A stretch of DNA of 64,000 nucleotides from Centrapalus pauciflorus (Eukaryota > Streptophyta > Magnoliopsida > Asterales > Asteraceae). The notes beneath the pieces were generated by a model that did no database searches, was not told where the DNA came from, and was given only the letters and a program-made list of their open reading frames with translations. The DNA is taken from the NCBI GenBank assembly GCA_020465985.1, contig JAANYP010003248.1:2084501-2148500 (forward strand), in the 5' to 3' direction. Shown here piece by piece: positions 11,987 to 22,519 of the stretch (position 1 is its first letter; every line of letters begins with the position of its first letter). Both the position numbers and the translations under genes were made by a program.

Positions 11987-12481
11987 GATAGAAAAGCACA
12001 AAAAGGAAAATTCTTTACAAAAATTAAAAGGAAACTTCAATGTCATTGCCTATATGCTGCAGCAGGAGTCGGTTTCTTGCCTAACCCCATAACTCAGGAA
12101 ATAGAGAGCAACTTTCTATGAAGTTTCCGAATAAATAAATAAAACTAGCCTTTTCTCCAGACTCACAATTAACAACTACAGCACAATGTACAATCTTTAA
12201 TGCAGAAAGTAAAAGTCATAATAACATAACTTATCCGAATTAAAGAACTCTTGCTCTGGAAAAAGGACCGATGAATCTACAATTTCTTATTCCAGGACTT
12301 TCTTTTCTTGCCACAACTTTTGACAGTTGACCAACCCGTAAACACAAACATTGGCATTCATATAAACCCACCACAACTCTTCATATGTCATTCGAAAACC
12401 ACAAATTCTCTAAACTCATTGATTAATCTAACACCCTTTATTTCCTTTGATTTCAATCGACCCAATTCAAGATTCTTAGCC

Positions 12482-13015
12482 ATGGGTCTCATGAGAATCG
12501 AATTGTTCCAGTTCTTTATCTTGCATATGTTGAAGTTCTTCTCAAGATTCAAGCTTTTCCTCCACCAACTCCAGAAACCCTCCAAGATTCATGTCGAAAA
12601 CAAGAACCATGATTCCAGATTGTCAAAATCACACCGTTCCACAAAAATAGTCGATGATGATGGCAGCGTCAGAAGAGATGAGGTGGAGTTGGTGATGGTG
12701 GATTTGGGAATCTTTTGCCATCCAGCTGAATCTGAAAAACTGCCGGAGGTGTTGAATTCTACAGATTTGTTTGATGTTTTCGAAAAGGAGCAGCCGAATT
12801 TGAAAGAAGTGAAGGAAGCTTTTGATGTGTTTGATGAAAACAGAGATGGATTTATTGATGCAAGTGAGTTGCAGAGAGTTCTTTATGCTCTGGGGATGAA
12901 GGAAAGAGCAGAAATGGAGGATTGTGAGAAGATGATCAGAGCGTTTGATGAGAACGCCGATGGTAGGATAGATTTTGATGAGTTTGTCAAGTTTATGGAA
13001 AACACCTGTTTTTGA
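12482..13015 (+). CDS. Calmodulin-like EF-hand protein (CML45/46/47-like)
   Basis: Predicted calcium sensor of 177 residues, intronless. The open frame extends upstream, but the first ATG in it is at 12482. Two canonical EF-hand loops are visible: residues 118-129 (DENRDGFIDASE) and 156-167 (DENADGRIDFDE), each with acidic residues at positions 1 and 12 and glycine at 6, so both should bind Ca2+. Residues 1-29 form a hydrophobic and basic helix that may be a membrane anchor or target peptide; residues 40-100 are a low-complexity linker. A C-terminal EF pair after a hydrophobic N-terminus is the layout of the plant CML45/46/47 group. Such proteins have no catalytic activity and act by binding partner proteins on calcium rise. 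Which CML it is cannot be settled by eye. Confidence 0.88.
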   Translation: MGLMRIELFQFFILHMLKFFSRFKLFLHQLQKPSKIHVENKNHDSRLSKSHRSTKIVDDDGSVRRDEVELVMVDLGIFCHPAESEKLPEVLNSTDLFDVFEKEQPNLKEVKEAFDVFDENRDGFIDASELQRVLYALGMKERAEMEDCEKMIRAFDENADGRIDFDEFVKFMENTCF

Positions 13016-13463
13016 ATACTCAGTAGCCTCGCCACCATTTGTTTATTAGTGTTCATATATAGAAATTTTTTGAAGAATAGTATATCAATATTCTTTTAAA
13101 AATTTGTTCGATTATATATATAATATTGTTAGAGACAAAGATTATGTTCTGGCAGGGCTTTTGTTTGATGAGAACGATCATAAAAATGTTCACTATTGCA
13201 TGCTATGAATCAATCACAAAACAACAGGCTTCAAAATCAAGCAGACTTTGACATAGAAGCATATATATTATAGTATTATACCCACAAAGGCACAAACCGA
13301 TTTTAATGTCAAAAAGACCCGAAAATACCAACTAATTAGGATTTGCGTACCGTAAATGTAAGGTTACGTAAACATGATCGATCATAGCAGTGAGGTTTCG
13401 AAATTGGAAGAGAAATACAAGTAAAAGAAAGGGTTAGCTAATAATCTTAGATGGTTCAATTTA
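13016..13463. other. Downstream region of the EF-hand gene
   Basis: It probably contains the 3' untranslated region of the EF-hand gene; otherwise I see no gene or recognisable repeat. Confidence 0.4.
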
Positions 13464-13938
13464 GGGATATTTATGCAAAAAAAAAACCTTTAAGTTGGAT
13501 ATTTTTGTGATTAAAACCTCGATCATTTTTCATTGCACAAAAAACTTCAATTGACTAAAATTTATCAAAATGAGGTTTTTGTCAAAAACAATAACTTGCA
13601 TCTTCATGAGTCGGTTGCAATCTGCTGACTAATCTTTCGATTCTGACGAACCTTGAATCCAGCAAACTCACTTGTCTATGTTTTATTATTCAAATTCATA
13701 ATTTTTGTTGATTTTTTTATTCAAATCTGTGTTTTTTGTTGAAATTTACTTTTCTGATAAAATTTCGATGGTCACTGATGACTTGTCAACGGTGGCGTGT
13801 GACTTTCAATCGGTTACAATCAGTAATGTCTTAATTCCATGAAATTTTACTGGTTAAGAGTTTTTTTGCAATGAAAAATGGTTGGGGGTTTTAATCACAA
13901 AAATGGTTCAACTTGAGTGTTGTTTGCACAAATATCCC
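13464..13938. mobile_element. Fold-back MITE related to the 8395-8910 element
   Basis: It starts GGGATATTTATGCAAAAA and ends TTTGCACAAATATCCC. The arms contain the same 'GTGATTAAAACC' and 'CATTTTTCATTGCA' type words as the element at 8395-8910, so the two are one family. No clean target duplication is seen (TTCAATTTA versus CGCAATCAA), which suggests an older copy. Confidence 0.65.
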
Positions 13939-14284
13939 CGCAATCAATGTTACGTCCTTGGCTGATGTATCGTTATTGAAACCATATGAAGTTACAAGGC
14001 CATCTCCAAAAAGAACATCATTTGAGAATATTTCTCCATAAAAATTATCCATTTCCAACCATATATGATAAAAAACTCTTATCTTTAAAAGTTTTATATA
14101 CTTAAATTAATTTTTATATAAATAATAGCTTAATTTAGCAATGTTATTTTATCTGCAACACTTACTAATAACATGTATCATTTATTATTAAATTTAAATT
14201 AATATGGTCGTAAAAAAATAAATCCATTTTAATTGTTTGGCTTGAAATATAATAGATTTGTGTTTATTTAATAAAACAATTTTG

Positions 14285-14363
<79 letters not shown>
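14285..14363. repeat. (ATA)n microsatellite, 79 bp
   Basis: About 26 uninterrupted ATA/TAA units. The long isoleucine run in one reading frame here is an artefact of the repeat. Confidence 0.97.
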
Positions 14364-14571
14364 GGTGTGTAAAAGAGTTAAAATGTAACATTAGACTTTT
14401 GAAGGAATAAATAGTGTTCATAGAAGGAATTATTCAATCCTTACAATTTTCCTCCATAAATGTAGGATGGTTGAAAGTTGAAACCGATAAGGAATACCTC
14501 GTACTTTAAAGTTTTCAGAGATGAATAAAATTTATTAAAAGAATGAAAAGCTGAAAGGAAAAAAATTGAAT

Positions 14572-15075
14572 TAAATTTCATTGATTGTTGTTTAGTTGAC
14601 AGAAATGAAATTAAATTTTATTCCATGTTATTTTTAAATTTAATTTACAAAGTGTAATGTCATGGATGGTAGAGGGAGTAAGGCATGGAGTGAGGTAGGG
14701 TGAGTGAGGTGGATAAGCTGTGGTATGTTTAGGTAGGGGTAGGGTGGGTGGATGAGTAGGGTCGGGTAGGTATGTGGTGGGTGTGGTATGGTTAGGTATA
14801 ATAGGGAGAGTATATGGGGGATGGGATTGGGGTGGGATGAGATGGGGTGGAGTAGGGTGGTGAAGTAGGGTAAGGTGGGGTATGGTTAGGTAGAGTAGGG
14901 TGGGGTGGGGTGAGGCAGGATCGATAAGGTAGGTAGTGTCAACGGGAAAACCGTATTATGAGAATGAAATCTTAATTTATTGCCTAATAGGTACTAAAAT
15001 AAATTCCATTGGAAAATGAAAAATTTTATGTCAAAATGAAATTTTCTTTAACAAACCAACTACATAAAAGAATAA
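14572..15075. repeat. MITE-like repeat with a GGTAGG/GGGTA-rich core
   Basis: The core (about 14647-14935) is a degenerate, strand-asymmetric array of 5-7 bp words such as GGTAGG, GGGTGA and GGGTAGGG. It is flanked by AT-rich arms; the right arm (AGTGTCAACGGGAAAACC then ATTATGAGAATGAAAT) is homologous, in reverse orientation, to the sequence at about 29990-30065. It is one of three copies in the window, with 21115-21961 and about 29870-30175. Outer ends are approximate. Confidence 0.6.
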
Positions 15076-16196
15076 ATTTCATTCAAGTTCCACAGATTTC
15101 TTCATAAATTTGTGAAAGAAACACGACTTAATTTTGGAGAAAAAAATGCATTTGAAGCATTGGGTTGGAGATGACCTAATTAAATTAAGAGGTATAAAAA
15201 GTATATATATAAAGAAATGTTGATAGCAATCTAATAAAAAAACAATATTACGCTAAAAAGATTAATAAAATTCCACATAAATGATACATAAGTAGTGAAA
15301 CAAATTCAAATGCTAAAAAATGCAAGCAAGTTCAATCAAAACGGATCGATTTCATAAATGTTCAACGTGTCTGTATGGTCTAAGATTCATAAAGGTTGAT
15401 CTTTTGCGTTAATAAGAAAATATCAATGAGGCGTAAGATCACTGTGCGTTGGGCTTGGTTTCCGGTCCCAACTCCAAATCCATGTTTAATTGTTTATTTG
15501 TTTGTAAGCTAAGAAATTATATAAGAATCGGCCCAAAAAGCCTAAACCCACGTATTTATTGCCTGCAATGTACAAATTATATTAAACAACCTTTTAAGAA
15601 TTAAAAGTACATCAAATAATTAAAACTTATTAAAATGTATGACATATTTATTAAGACATAATTCAATTTACTTAAATAGTCAATATAATAGCATTACATG
15701 TAACACATATAAATTATTATCATCTATATAAATGGTGAATATGATTACATTTAAAACATAATTCAATGTGTGAAAACTTAAACTTGAGGTATAAAATAAT
15801 GTTTAAAGTAGATTCAGGCATGAGTTGTGAAATGTTAAATTCTATTACAAATAGCTAGGGATCATGAATTCATTCAACTATATACTTTGATGGATTTAAA
15901 CAAATTTCAATTCATTATTTCATATAATACAAAATTTCAAACACAATGTAAGAAAATTCTAATTCCTTATAATTTTATTTCATGAGCCAAACGAAACCTT
16001 AAAGTAAAACATTATGCATTTATTTTGTCTATCTTTAAAAAATAATCTTTGAGCAAACAATTGTAAACATATTTCTTAAACACTGTCAGTATTCCAACTA
16101 ATATAAGAGAGGCTAAAGCTTAATATATTATCAGGAAGTATATGAATTTCCATTTTTATAAGTAACATATACCAATGTCATATTTTTAAAGCCTTA
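15076..16196. other. Gene-free AT-rich stretch
   Basis: I see no gene or clear mobile element, only AT-rich DNA. Confidence 0.5.
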
Positions 16197-16521
16197 GGCG
16201 GCGTTTGATTCGCAAGATGTTTAATCCTCGAATGGAATCCGTCAATGAACGGAATTCTGGAAGGAATGGAATCTGTCGGAATAGAAATGGAGGCCGGTGA
16301 AGATGAAGTCTAGGGTTTGGTTTTAGAACTGTTAAACTCTTTGGAATGGAATTTAAATTCCATAGCACTAACCCAAGGAAAATAGATTCCTTCAAAAGTG
16401 GTGTTTTTTTAAAATAAGGAATCTTCATTTCATTCCTTTTTACAGCCAAACAACACATTGGAATGACATTTTTATTCCAATTTCATCAAATTCCATCAGA
16501 TTCTATGAACCATACGCCCCC
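16197..16521. mobile_element. Harbinger-type MITE, 325 bp
   Basis: The left end GGCGGCGTTTGATTCGCAAG and the right end GAACCATACGCCCCC are related to the ends of the Harbinger element at 25697-28119. TTA flanks both sides (16194-16196 and 16522-16524), the usual PIF/Harbinger duplication. It has no ORF of its own. Confidence 0.8.
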
Positions 16522-17461
16522 TTAGATTCATGAATTGTACAAACATTATAAGAATTATCAAAAAATCTGTTCATGTTTCATGTGATTTATTTTATGTCAC
16601 GCATGTTAATTAGTTGATATTGTAACCATATGATATTGAATATTGATAGATATTTTTTTTTTTTGATGTTTCATGATTATGTTTTTCCTAAAGCCTTCAC
16701 ATGATTTGTATGCTAATGACCATGCATATCAACACTACAAGAATCATCGAAGAATATATGGTTAAGTTCATGTGACTATGTGAGTGATTCGTTTCATGTG
16801 ACAATGTGTTGCTAATTGCTTTATGAATGATTACATATGTTGCCAATTTAAGGGCTATGCATGGTGTGCATGGTTTTGTATCCTTTGAGGAATAATTTCG
16901 TATACGTTGTTGTAAAACTTAATTATTACGCATATATTCTTATAAACTTCATTATTACTATTATATCATTCTAAGTCTTTAAAAGTCTTCTATATATCTA
17001 AATTTATAATTAATCATCATTAAACTATTTAAAAATCCAAAACATTATCTTTTTAATTCTTCTATTTATCAAATACCCAAAGTACACACTCCTTAAAACA
17101 TACAAATCTTATTATGCATATATCATTAAAAACTTTCTTATCACGTCTATATTCTTCTAAATATTTACAACTCTCATATATGTTCATATGTTGACCTACA
17201 ACATTACTTCACCATGGTCAAACAACCTGTACTATTTGATTGCGAAAAAATCAAACAATGACATGGATTTAATGCTCATCTTCACATGGTAATTTCAATT
17301 GCAACAAAAAAAAAATAGGAGAATGGATTGAATCATATCTATCTGAATCAAACAATTAGCAGGATGGATTGAATCGTAGGTTTTTTATTTGCTTGGGATT
17401 TAGGAGACCGGAGATTTTTTTTTTGTTTGGGTTTAGAATGTGTACTTTGGAAATTTAATAA

Positions 17462-17760
17462 GGGTAAAGTCATATAATGGTAACCTACTATTGAAAATTT
17501 ATCAATATGGTACGTATACTTTTTTAAATGATGGTACATGTACTTCAATTTTTCATACCGATATGACCATATTAGTAATAGACCCCTGTTTTTCATACCA
17601 TTAGAACCATGCTTCGTATGTAAAAATCGGGCTCTATTATGTAGAATGACCATATCGATACAGAAAAATGAAGTACACGTATCATATAGACAATTATAAA
17701 AGTAGACGTACCATATCGATACAATTTCAAAAGTAGATTGCTATTGTAAGACTTTAACCC
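17462..17760. mobile_element. Fold-back MULE-type MITE, 299 bp, perfect 9-bp duplication
   Basis: The ends GGGTAAAGTCATATAATGG and CTATTGTAAGACTTTAACCC are inverted, and the arms (GTACGTATACTTTT, CCGATATGACCATA and counterparts) run over most of the length. A perfect 9-bp duplication, ATTTAATAA, flanks it (17453-17461 and 17761-17769). Confidence 0.87.
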
Positions 17761-17769
17761 ATTTAATAA

Positions 17770-18456
17770 ATAGGGGAATTAAGAAAATAATGTTTTAATT
17801 TTTTAAATAACTAATAATAATTAATTAAATATTTGGACATATATAAGAGTTTTATAGGTTTAGAATGATACATGAATTGAATGATAATGAAGTTTATAAG
17901 AACATATATGTAATGATGAAGTTTTATAAGGATCTGTATAAAATTCTCCATTTGTATTAAAATAAAAATTGAAACCGAAGTGTGTGGTTTTTAAAACCTA
18001 AAAACTGTGTACGAATTTTTTTTACCTCTTCTATCTCACTTCTGGGCATGAAATTACTCAAAACCGGCCCTGCTTATCGGATTAGAAAACCTTCTAACAT
18101 TATTAGAAATTGTGAATCATGAGATGAATCTTAATCATTCATAATATTAACGTTTTGTTTCATGTCACACATACGTTCACGTAAAAACTTTGTGTGACAT
18201 ATATACATGAAACAAAACATACATGTTATATTTTTAGTGTATCATTGTTTTGACACTCTTTTAGTTATAAGAATATAAGATATAGTATGTATAATCCATG
18301 TAAAAAATGAAATTTTTTACATTTTGGGATAAATATGTTTAATTTTTTATTTTTTGTATTCTTATGTAATATATTGGTTTGTTTATTCCAACAAAGCTTA
18401 ATTACAAGTTTTGTCATGCCATAAATCAAATTGAAATAGCTAATTAACAATTTAGG
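17770..18456. other. Gene-free AT-rich stretch
   Basis: No coding region or convincing repeat boundary is visible; only AT-rich DNA. A hint of a hAT-like end (AAACCGGCCCTG near 18060) has no matching partner. Confidence 0.45.
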
Positions 18457-19298
18457 TGACATTTGGTTCGTGGAATTGGAATTTAAAATTATGTTAATTA
18501 GAATTTTTGATAACTAAAACAAATATATGGTTAAATTTAATGTATCTTTCATCAAATTCTTTATTTATAAGAACTAGTTATCAACCCACGTATTACGTAA
18601 ATTACATACAAAAATGTTTATTTTTTTCCTAAAAAATATGAAAACAATATTATTTTTTGCTTTTAGGGATAATTAAAATTTTCTTATTTTTGAATATGTA
18701 TGAATAGTATTCATTTTTTTTTTAAAAAAGTTAATTTTATATTTCTATGCATAAATAATAATTTAAAATTTTATTTTATTTAGAACAGAATTTAAAAATT
18801 TTATAATTTAAAAAAATTATTAAACATTTGATTACCAATATTGCATTATTTTAACTTTTTGAATATATAAAATAATGCATAGTTAACTAAACTGAGGAGT
18901 TAAATTTGAAAGTTATTTAAATAATTTAAAAAGATTGTTCTTTATTTATAGTAGTTAGATTAGGTAAAACTTAATTATCTTAGTAATCATTTAATTTTAT
19001 TTTTTAATCAATTATATTAGTTAATTGAGATAGTTATATTAGGCAAAATGGACTGGAAAACATAAATTAGAAGAGCTAAGTGAATGACACTTGGCATGAA
19101 TTATTTTGCTTTATTAATATATATAGATAGATTTGACAATCCTCCCAACTCATACATGAATTAAATTTCATCACATAGAGTCATATAGATCAATTAGATT
19201 TCAATCAACATCCCTAACTAATACTAAAATCCAACGATATTAATAACTAAAATTCAAATTTCAATTCCTTCGAATTACATTATGTGAACCAAACGTCT
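18457..19298. mobile_element. MITE with TTTGGTT-type ends, interrupted by a Helitron
   Basis: The left end GGTGACATTTGGTTCGTGGA and the right end ATTATGTGAACCAAACGTC form inverted ends of the same type as 41324-41806 and 21115-21961. The interior is interrupted by the Helitron-like element at 18573-19131. Target duplications are not clear. Confidence 0.55.
18573..19131 (-). mobile_element. Small non-autonomous Helitron, 559 bp
   Basis: Read on the minus strand the element starts TCTATCTATATATATTAATA and ends in a short palindrome (ACGTAATACGT), then GGGTTGATAACTAGT, i.e. the CTAGT 3' end that matches the Helitron CTRRT rule. The host bases are A before the 5' end and T after the 3' end, the expected AT target with no duplication. 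No Rep/helicase is encoded. The 5' end could alternatively be the next TC four bases in. Confidence 0.7.
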
Positions 19299-19315
19299 TT
19301 CTCTCCTTCCATATA

Positions 19316-20714
19316 TCACTCGGATCCGACTCCAAGGAAGTTAATAAACTTTGGAGGTGGTGGCGGTGGCGGTGGCGGTGGCAACGGAGGAACAATGCTG
19401 GCAGTCTGGTTATGGTTGCTTGCCAAGCTCAGACTCAGATCCACATTCGGAGGAGACTGAAGAACCTCTACAATCTGGGCATGGTTGCTTTCAAAGCTCA
19501 GACTCAGATCCATAGTAGGATTAGGAATTACCCACGACGGTGATGGAATGGTATGTGAGACATTAATGTATGCTGCAAATTAAACCAAAAACTTATTACA
19601 GCTACCATTAAACACTAATATATATTGAGTTGTAAACAGACTATATATATATAACGTACATACCATGATATGATGGATTAGAAGCACCGATTGTACCCTC
19701 ATTCTGCACAGATGATCGATTAACACAAGTGGTTCCAGAATTAGGAGATTGGATTTGCCGTCGATGATTGCGAGCTATCATAAAACGATAGACTGCCGTT
19801 GGCAAAAACTTTGCAATTTCGAACCATTTGTCACTAAATGATCTTTGAAACCCCAGGAGCTTCCCCCATCTGAATCTGCAACTGTTGACTATGCAACCAC
19901 ACAGTAATTAATTAAAAATTAAGAAGCTATAGGTAATTGATTAATGCATACGGTACAAGCAATTTTAATTTAAGGATCCTTGCATGCTTATTAGTATATA
20001 TATGTACTTATATATATATATATATAGAAGAACTTAAGTTAACTAAACCTGTTCTTCCAGGGAGTGCTTGAGATATGGCTTTCCAATTCACTGTCCCATG
20101 TATTGAAACTTGTTCACAAAGCTTAGCATCCTCGAAAGGAGTCCAACGACACCGACCACTCCCAAAACTAGAATTCAAGTGCCACCTTCTACGCAGACTG
20201 TTGTTTTCGCATTGTTCTGCGGACGTCCTTGTTGAGTTTGAGTATTCGTCATCTGCATCATCATCTGATATAACAATAACTTCCGGACTGCAAATGTTTA
20301 TCATATCCCAGAAGAAAAAGTTAATCGTTCATCGTGTAATTAATCACATACGTACCCATCTTCAATAATGTTTTTAGATTAAAACAAAATATTATTAACT
20401 TCAATACGTACGGAAAAAATAATAATAATAAGAATAATAATAATAGATAAAAGATGTTGATCGAACATACCCATTTGATTCTTCTTCAGTGAACATCAAA
20501 AAATCAGTGGCCCCTTGTTTGTCTTCATCATCAAAAACACCTGTTTCAGCACTGTGTAATCAACACATAAAGAAAAATTAATTTTAAGGCAATGTTTATC
20601 AGTTTATTTAACTAAAAACCCAAATAATACATCAGATAGTCATGCAGGTTTTGGGGTAAATTAGGATTATACATATATATATATATGTCACCTTTGAGCA
20701 GAGAAAGAGAGCAT
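19316..20714 (-). CDS. MYB-like transcription factor with degenerate second repeat and EAR motif
   Basis: My five-exon model is 20714-20692, 20551-20471, 20287-20049, 19888-19664 and 19572-19316 (minus strand); all introns are GT-AG and the 825 bases give 274 residues with no stop. Residues 79-123 form one good MYB repeat with tryptophans at 83, 103 and 122 (CRWTPFEDAKL, NWKAISQALPGRT, SCRFRWGKLL), similar to R2 of R2R3 factors. The next 35 residues (RSFSDKWFEIAKFLP then RNHRRQ) look like an R3 repeat that has lost part of helix 1 and its last tryptophan. An acidic stretch covers residues 42-50. The C-terminus has DLSLSF (211-216) and DLSLSL (234-239), the latter a canonical LxLxL EAR repression motif, then a polyproline run. 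Inference: a nuclear repressor with altered DNA binding. The first exon (seven codons plus two bases) is the least certain part. Confidence 0.72.
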
Positions 20715-21114
20715 TATTATTATATATATATATATATGTGGTGTTTGTTTGGACTTAATTTGGAATGCATATATGGTTGATATGATGTTGCATATATTTA
20801 TATCAAAACCATAAGCAAGAAAAACGAGGAGAGGAGAGGTGAGGTGATCCATGGCCTGACCTGCCTGCTTCTACACATGATCGATCTACATATTATCATA
20901 TATCATATATGTACTTTATGCATGGAAATTAAGCAGGCTTTTATACTTTATAAATAATGGATCATCCAAATCCAAATCCAAACTAACACACATGGGTTCC
21001 ATATTTTTTGCACCTCATCCATCTAATGATTCTATATACGTTACGCCCTTTAATGGTTTTTTTTTTTAAATATATTTTTCTACGTATAAACTTCTTGGTT
21101 ATCAATACATTTTA
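20715..21114. other. Upstream region of the MYB-like gene
   Basis: It probably holds the 5' untranslated region and promoter of the minus-strand MYB-like gene. TA-rich runs are present but no unambiguous TATA box or known operator can be singled out. Confidence 0.4.
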
Positions 21115-21961
21115 GTAGCATTTGGTTTGTTGGAATCCGAGTGAATTGGAGGAAAAAAGAATCAAATTCCAGTCAATTAATATGTTTGGTTCAACTATAA
21201 AAAGAAATTGGATTCTATCAAAATTGAAATTTTCTAATTAACGAAGGAAAAATAAAATTCTCTTTTACACTATTGATGAAATTCAATTTCTTTTTAAAAA
21301 TAGAAAAATGTTTGATCACACAAATACTTATTACGTGTAACACATTACACCATAAATTGTCTTACCTCACCCCACCCCACCCATCCATCCTAGCCTACCC
21401 TACGTCACCCTATCCTTCCTACTCTTACTTACTACCCATCAACCTACCCCTATCCACCCACCCCTCACCCATCATACATTACTCAACCCACCCCATCCAA
21501 TCGCATCCCACCTTACCATACCCTTTCCATCTCATCCTATTGTTATCTTGGAGACTCATCCACCTTTACCCACACATCTCATCTCATCTCATCACATCCT
21601 ATCCTATCCTACCCAATCCACTCCACAATTATGCTTCCCGGCCAGACCATACACCTACCCTATCCTACCCTACCCACCACAACACACCCACATGTCCTAC
21701 CTTACCCCACGACCCACTCACACCACCCTTACATTACCTTACTCACAACCCAACCACACCACCCTTACTTTACCCCATGACCCACCCTTACCTATCCTAC
21801 CCTAACTAGTCCAACCTTATTCCACCCACCTATCTATATAAAGCAATAAGTAAATGATAATAAAATAATCAAAAAATTGCATTTTGTCATTTGATCTTAT
21901 TTAATTATAATTTACTTCACAGTTTGGATCCAATTTCATTTTTAACCAACCAAACGCCACC
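21115..21961. mobile_element. Harbinger-type MITE with CCTAC-rich core, 847 bp
   Basis: The left end GTAGCATTTGGTTTG and the right end CCAAACGCCACC are inverted, with TTA on both flanks (21112-21114 and 21962-21964). The core, about 21360-21830, is a degenerate array of CCTACC, CCCATC and ACCCT words covering about 470 bp on the plus strand. The 178-residue Pro/Ser/Tyr/His reading frame here is a by-product of the repeat and is not called as a gene. Confidence 0.7.
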
Positions 21962-22017
21962 TTAATGTACCTCATGCAGTGATGTTATTATATATACATA
22001 TACATATACATATAGAC

Positions 22018-22038
22018 ACACACACACACACACACACA
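22018..22038. repeat. (CA)n microsatellite
   Basis: A CA-dinucleotide run next to a TA run, at the left edge of the MITE at about 22040-22493. Confidence 0.9.
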
Positions 22039-22039
22039 T

Positions 22040-22493
22040 ATATAGGGATGAGTTCAATGAAAAATCAATGTACATCAAGAAACCATAGGAAACCAATCAA
22101 TCGCAGCCACTGGATCTGATGCATTCATTAAAAAGAACAAGGTGACAATAATATAATTAATATCACTTTTCGGATGCATTAGATCGATGCATCGGTGTGC
22201 ATAGCTTAGGGACAAAATGGTATACATGTAAAATGTCAAAATAAAATTCTCTCTGTTTTCCATGTAACTATAACTTTTGTTTAATTGATAAATCTCATCA
22301 AAATCGGCAAGTATAGTAATTATAGAACTTTCAAGTATTAAATCTGATTTTAAATCAACTAAATGAATTTAAAAGGAATATACTTATAATGCCCTTGAAT
22401 AATCTTTTTGATTCATTTCGGATGGTTTATGTACCATGTTGGTTTCCTATGGTTTCGTAATGCATATTGGTTTTCCATTGACCCCCCCCCCCC
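22040..22493. mobile_element. MITE with GTTCAATG-type inverted ends
   Basis: The left side (GGGATGAGTTCAATGAAAAA, then AAACCATAGGAAACC) matches the reverse complement of the right side (GGTTTCCTATGGTTTCG, then TTTTCCATTGACCCC). It lies between a (CA)n and a C10/(AC)n run, so the duplication is hidden in simple repeats. Superfamily not assigned. Confidence 0.65.
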
Positions 22494-22519
22494 AACACAC
22501 ACACACACATATATATATA

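Larger units (their letters stand above)
7621..12481. other. Intergenic region dominated by MITEs
   Basis: No host gene is visible between the PPR gene and the EF-hand gene. The space holds a tandem MITE pair (about 7995-9195), a fold-back MITE nested in it, a 2-kb MULE-type element and another fold-back MITE, each listed separately. The divergent promoters of the two flanking genes must lie at its ends; I could not fix their TATA boxes. Confidence 0.6.

Noticed and set aside
12308..12481. 58 extra N-terminal codons for the EF-hand protein
   Set aside because: The extended frame begins with TTG, not ATG; the first ATG is at 12482 and gives a normal CML length.
14194..14421. Reading frame with a long isoleucine run
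   Set aside because: It is the translation of the (ATA)n microsatellite.
14647..14935. Interstitial telomere array
   Set aside because: The words (GGTAGG, GGGTGA, GGTAGGG) are irregular and do not repeat the plant telomere unit TTTAGGG in tandem.
21273..21809. 178-residue reading frame rich in Pro, Ser, Tyr and His
   Set aside because: It lies entirely in the degenerate CCTAC array of a MITE; overlapping frames show the same low-complexity pattern, so it is a repeat artefact.
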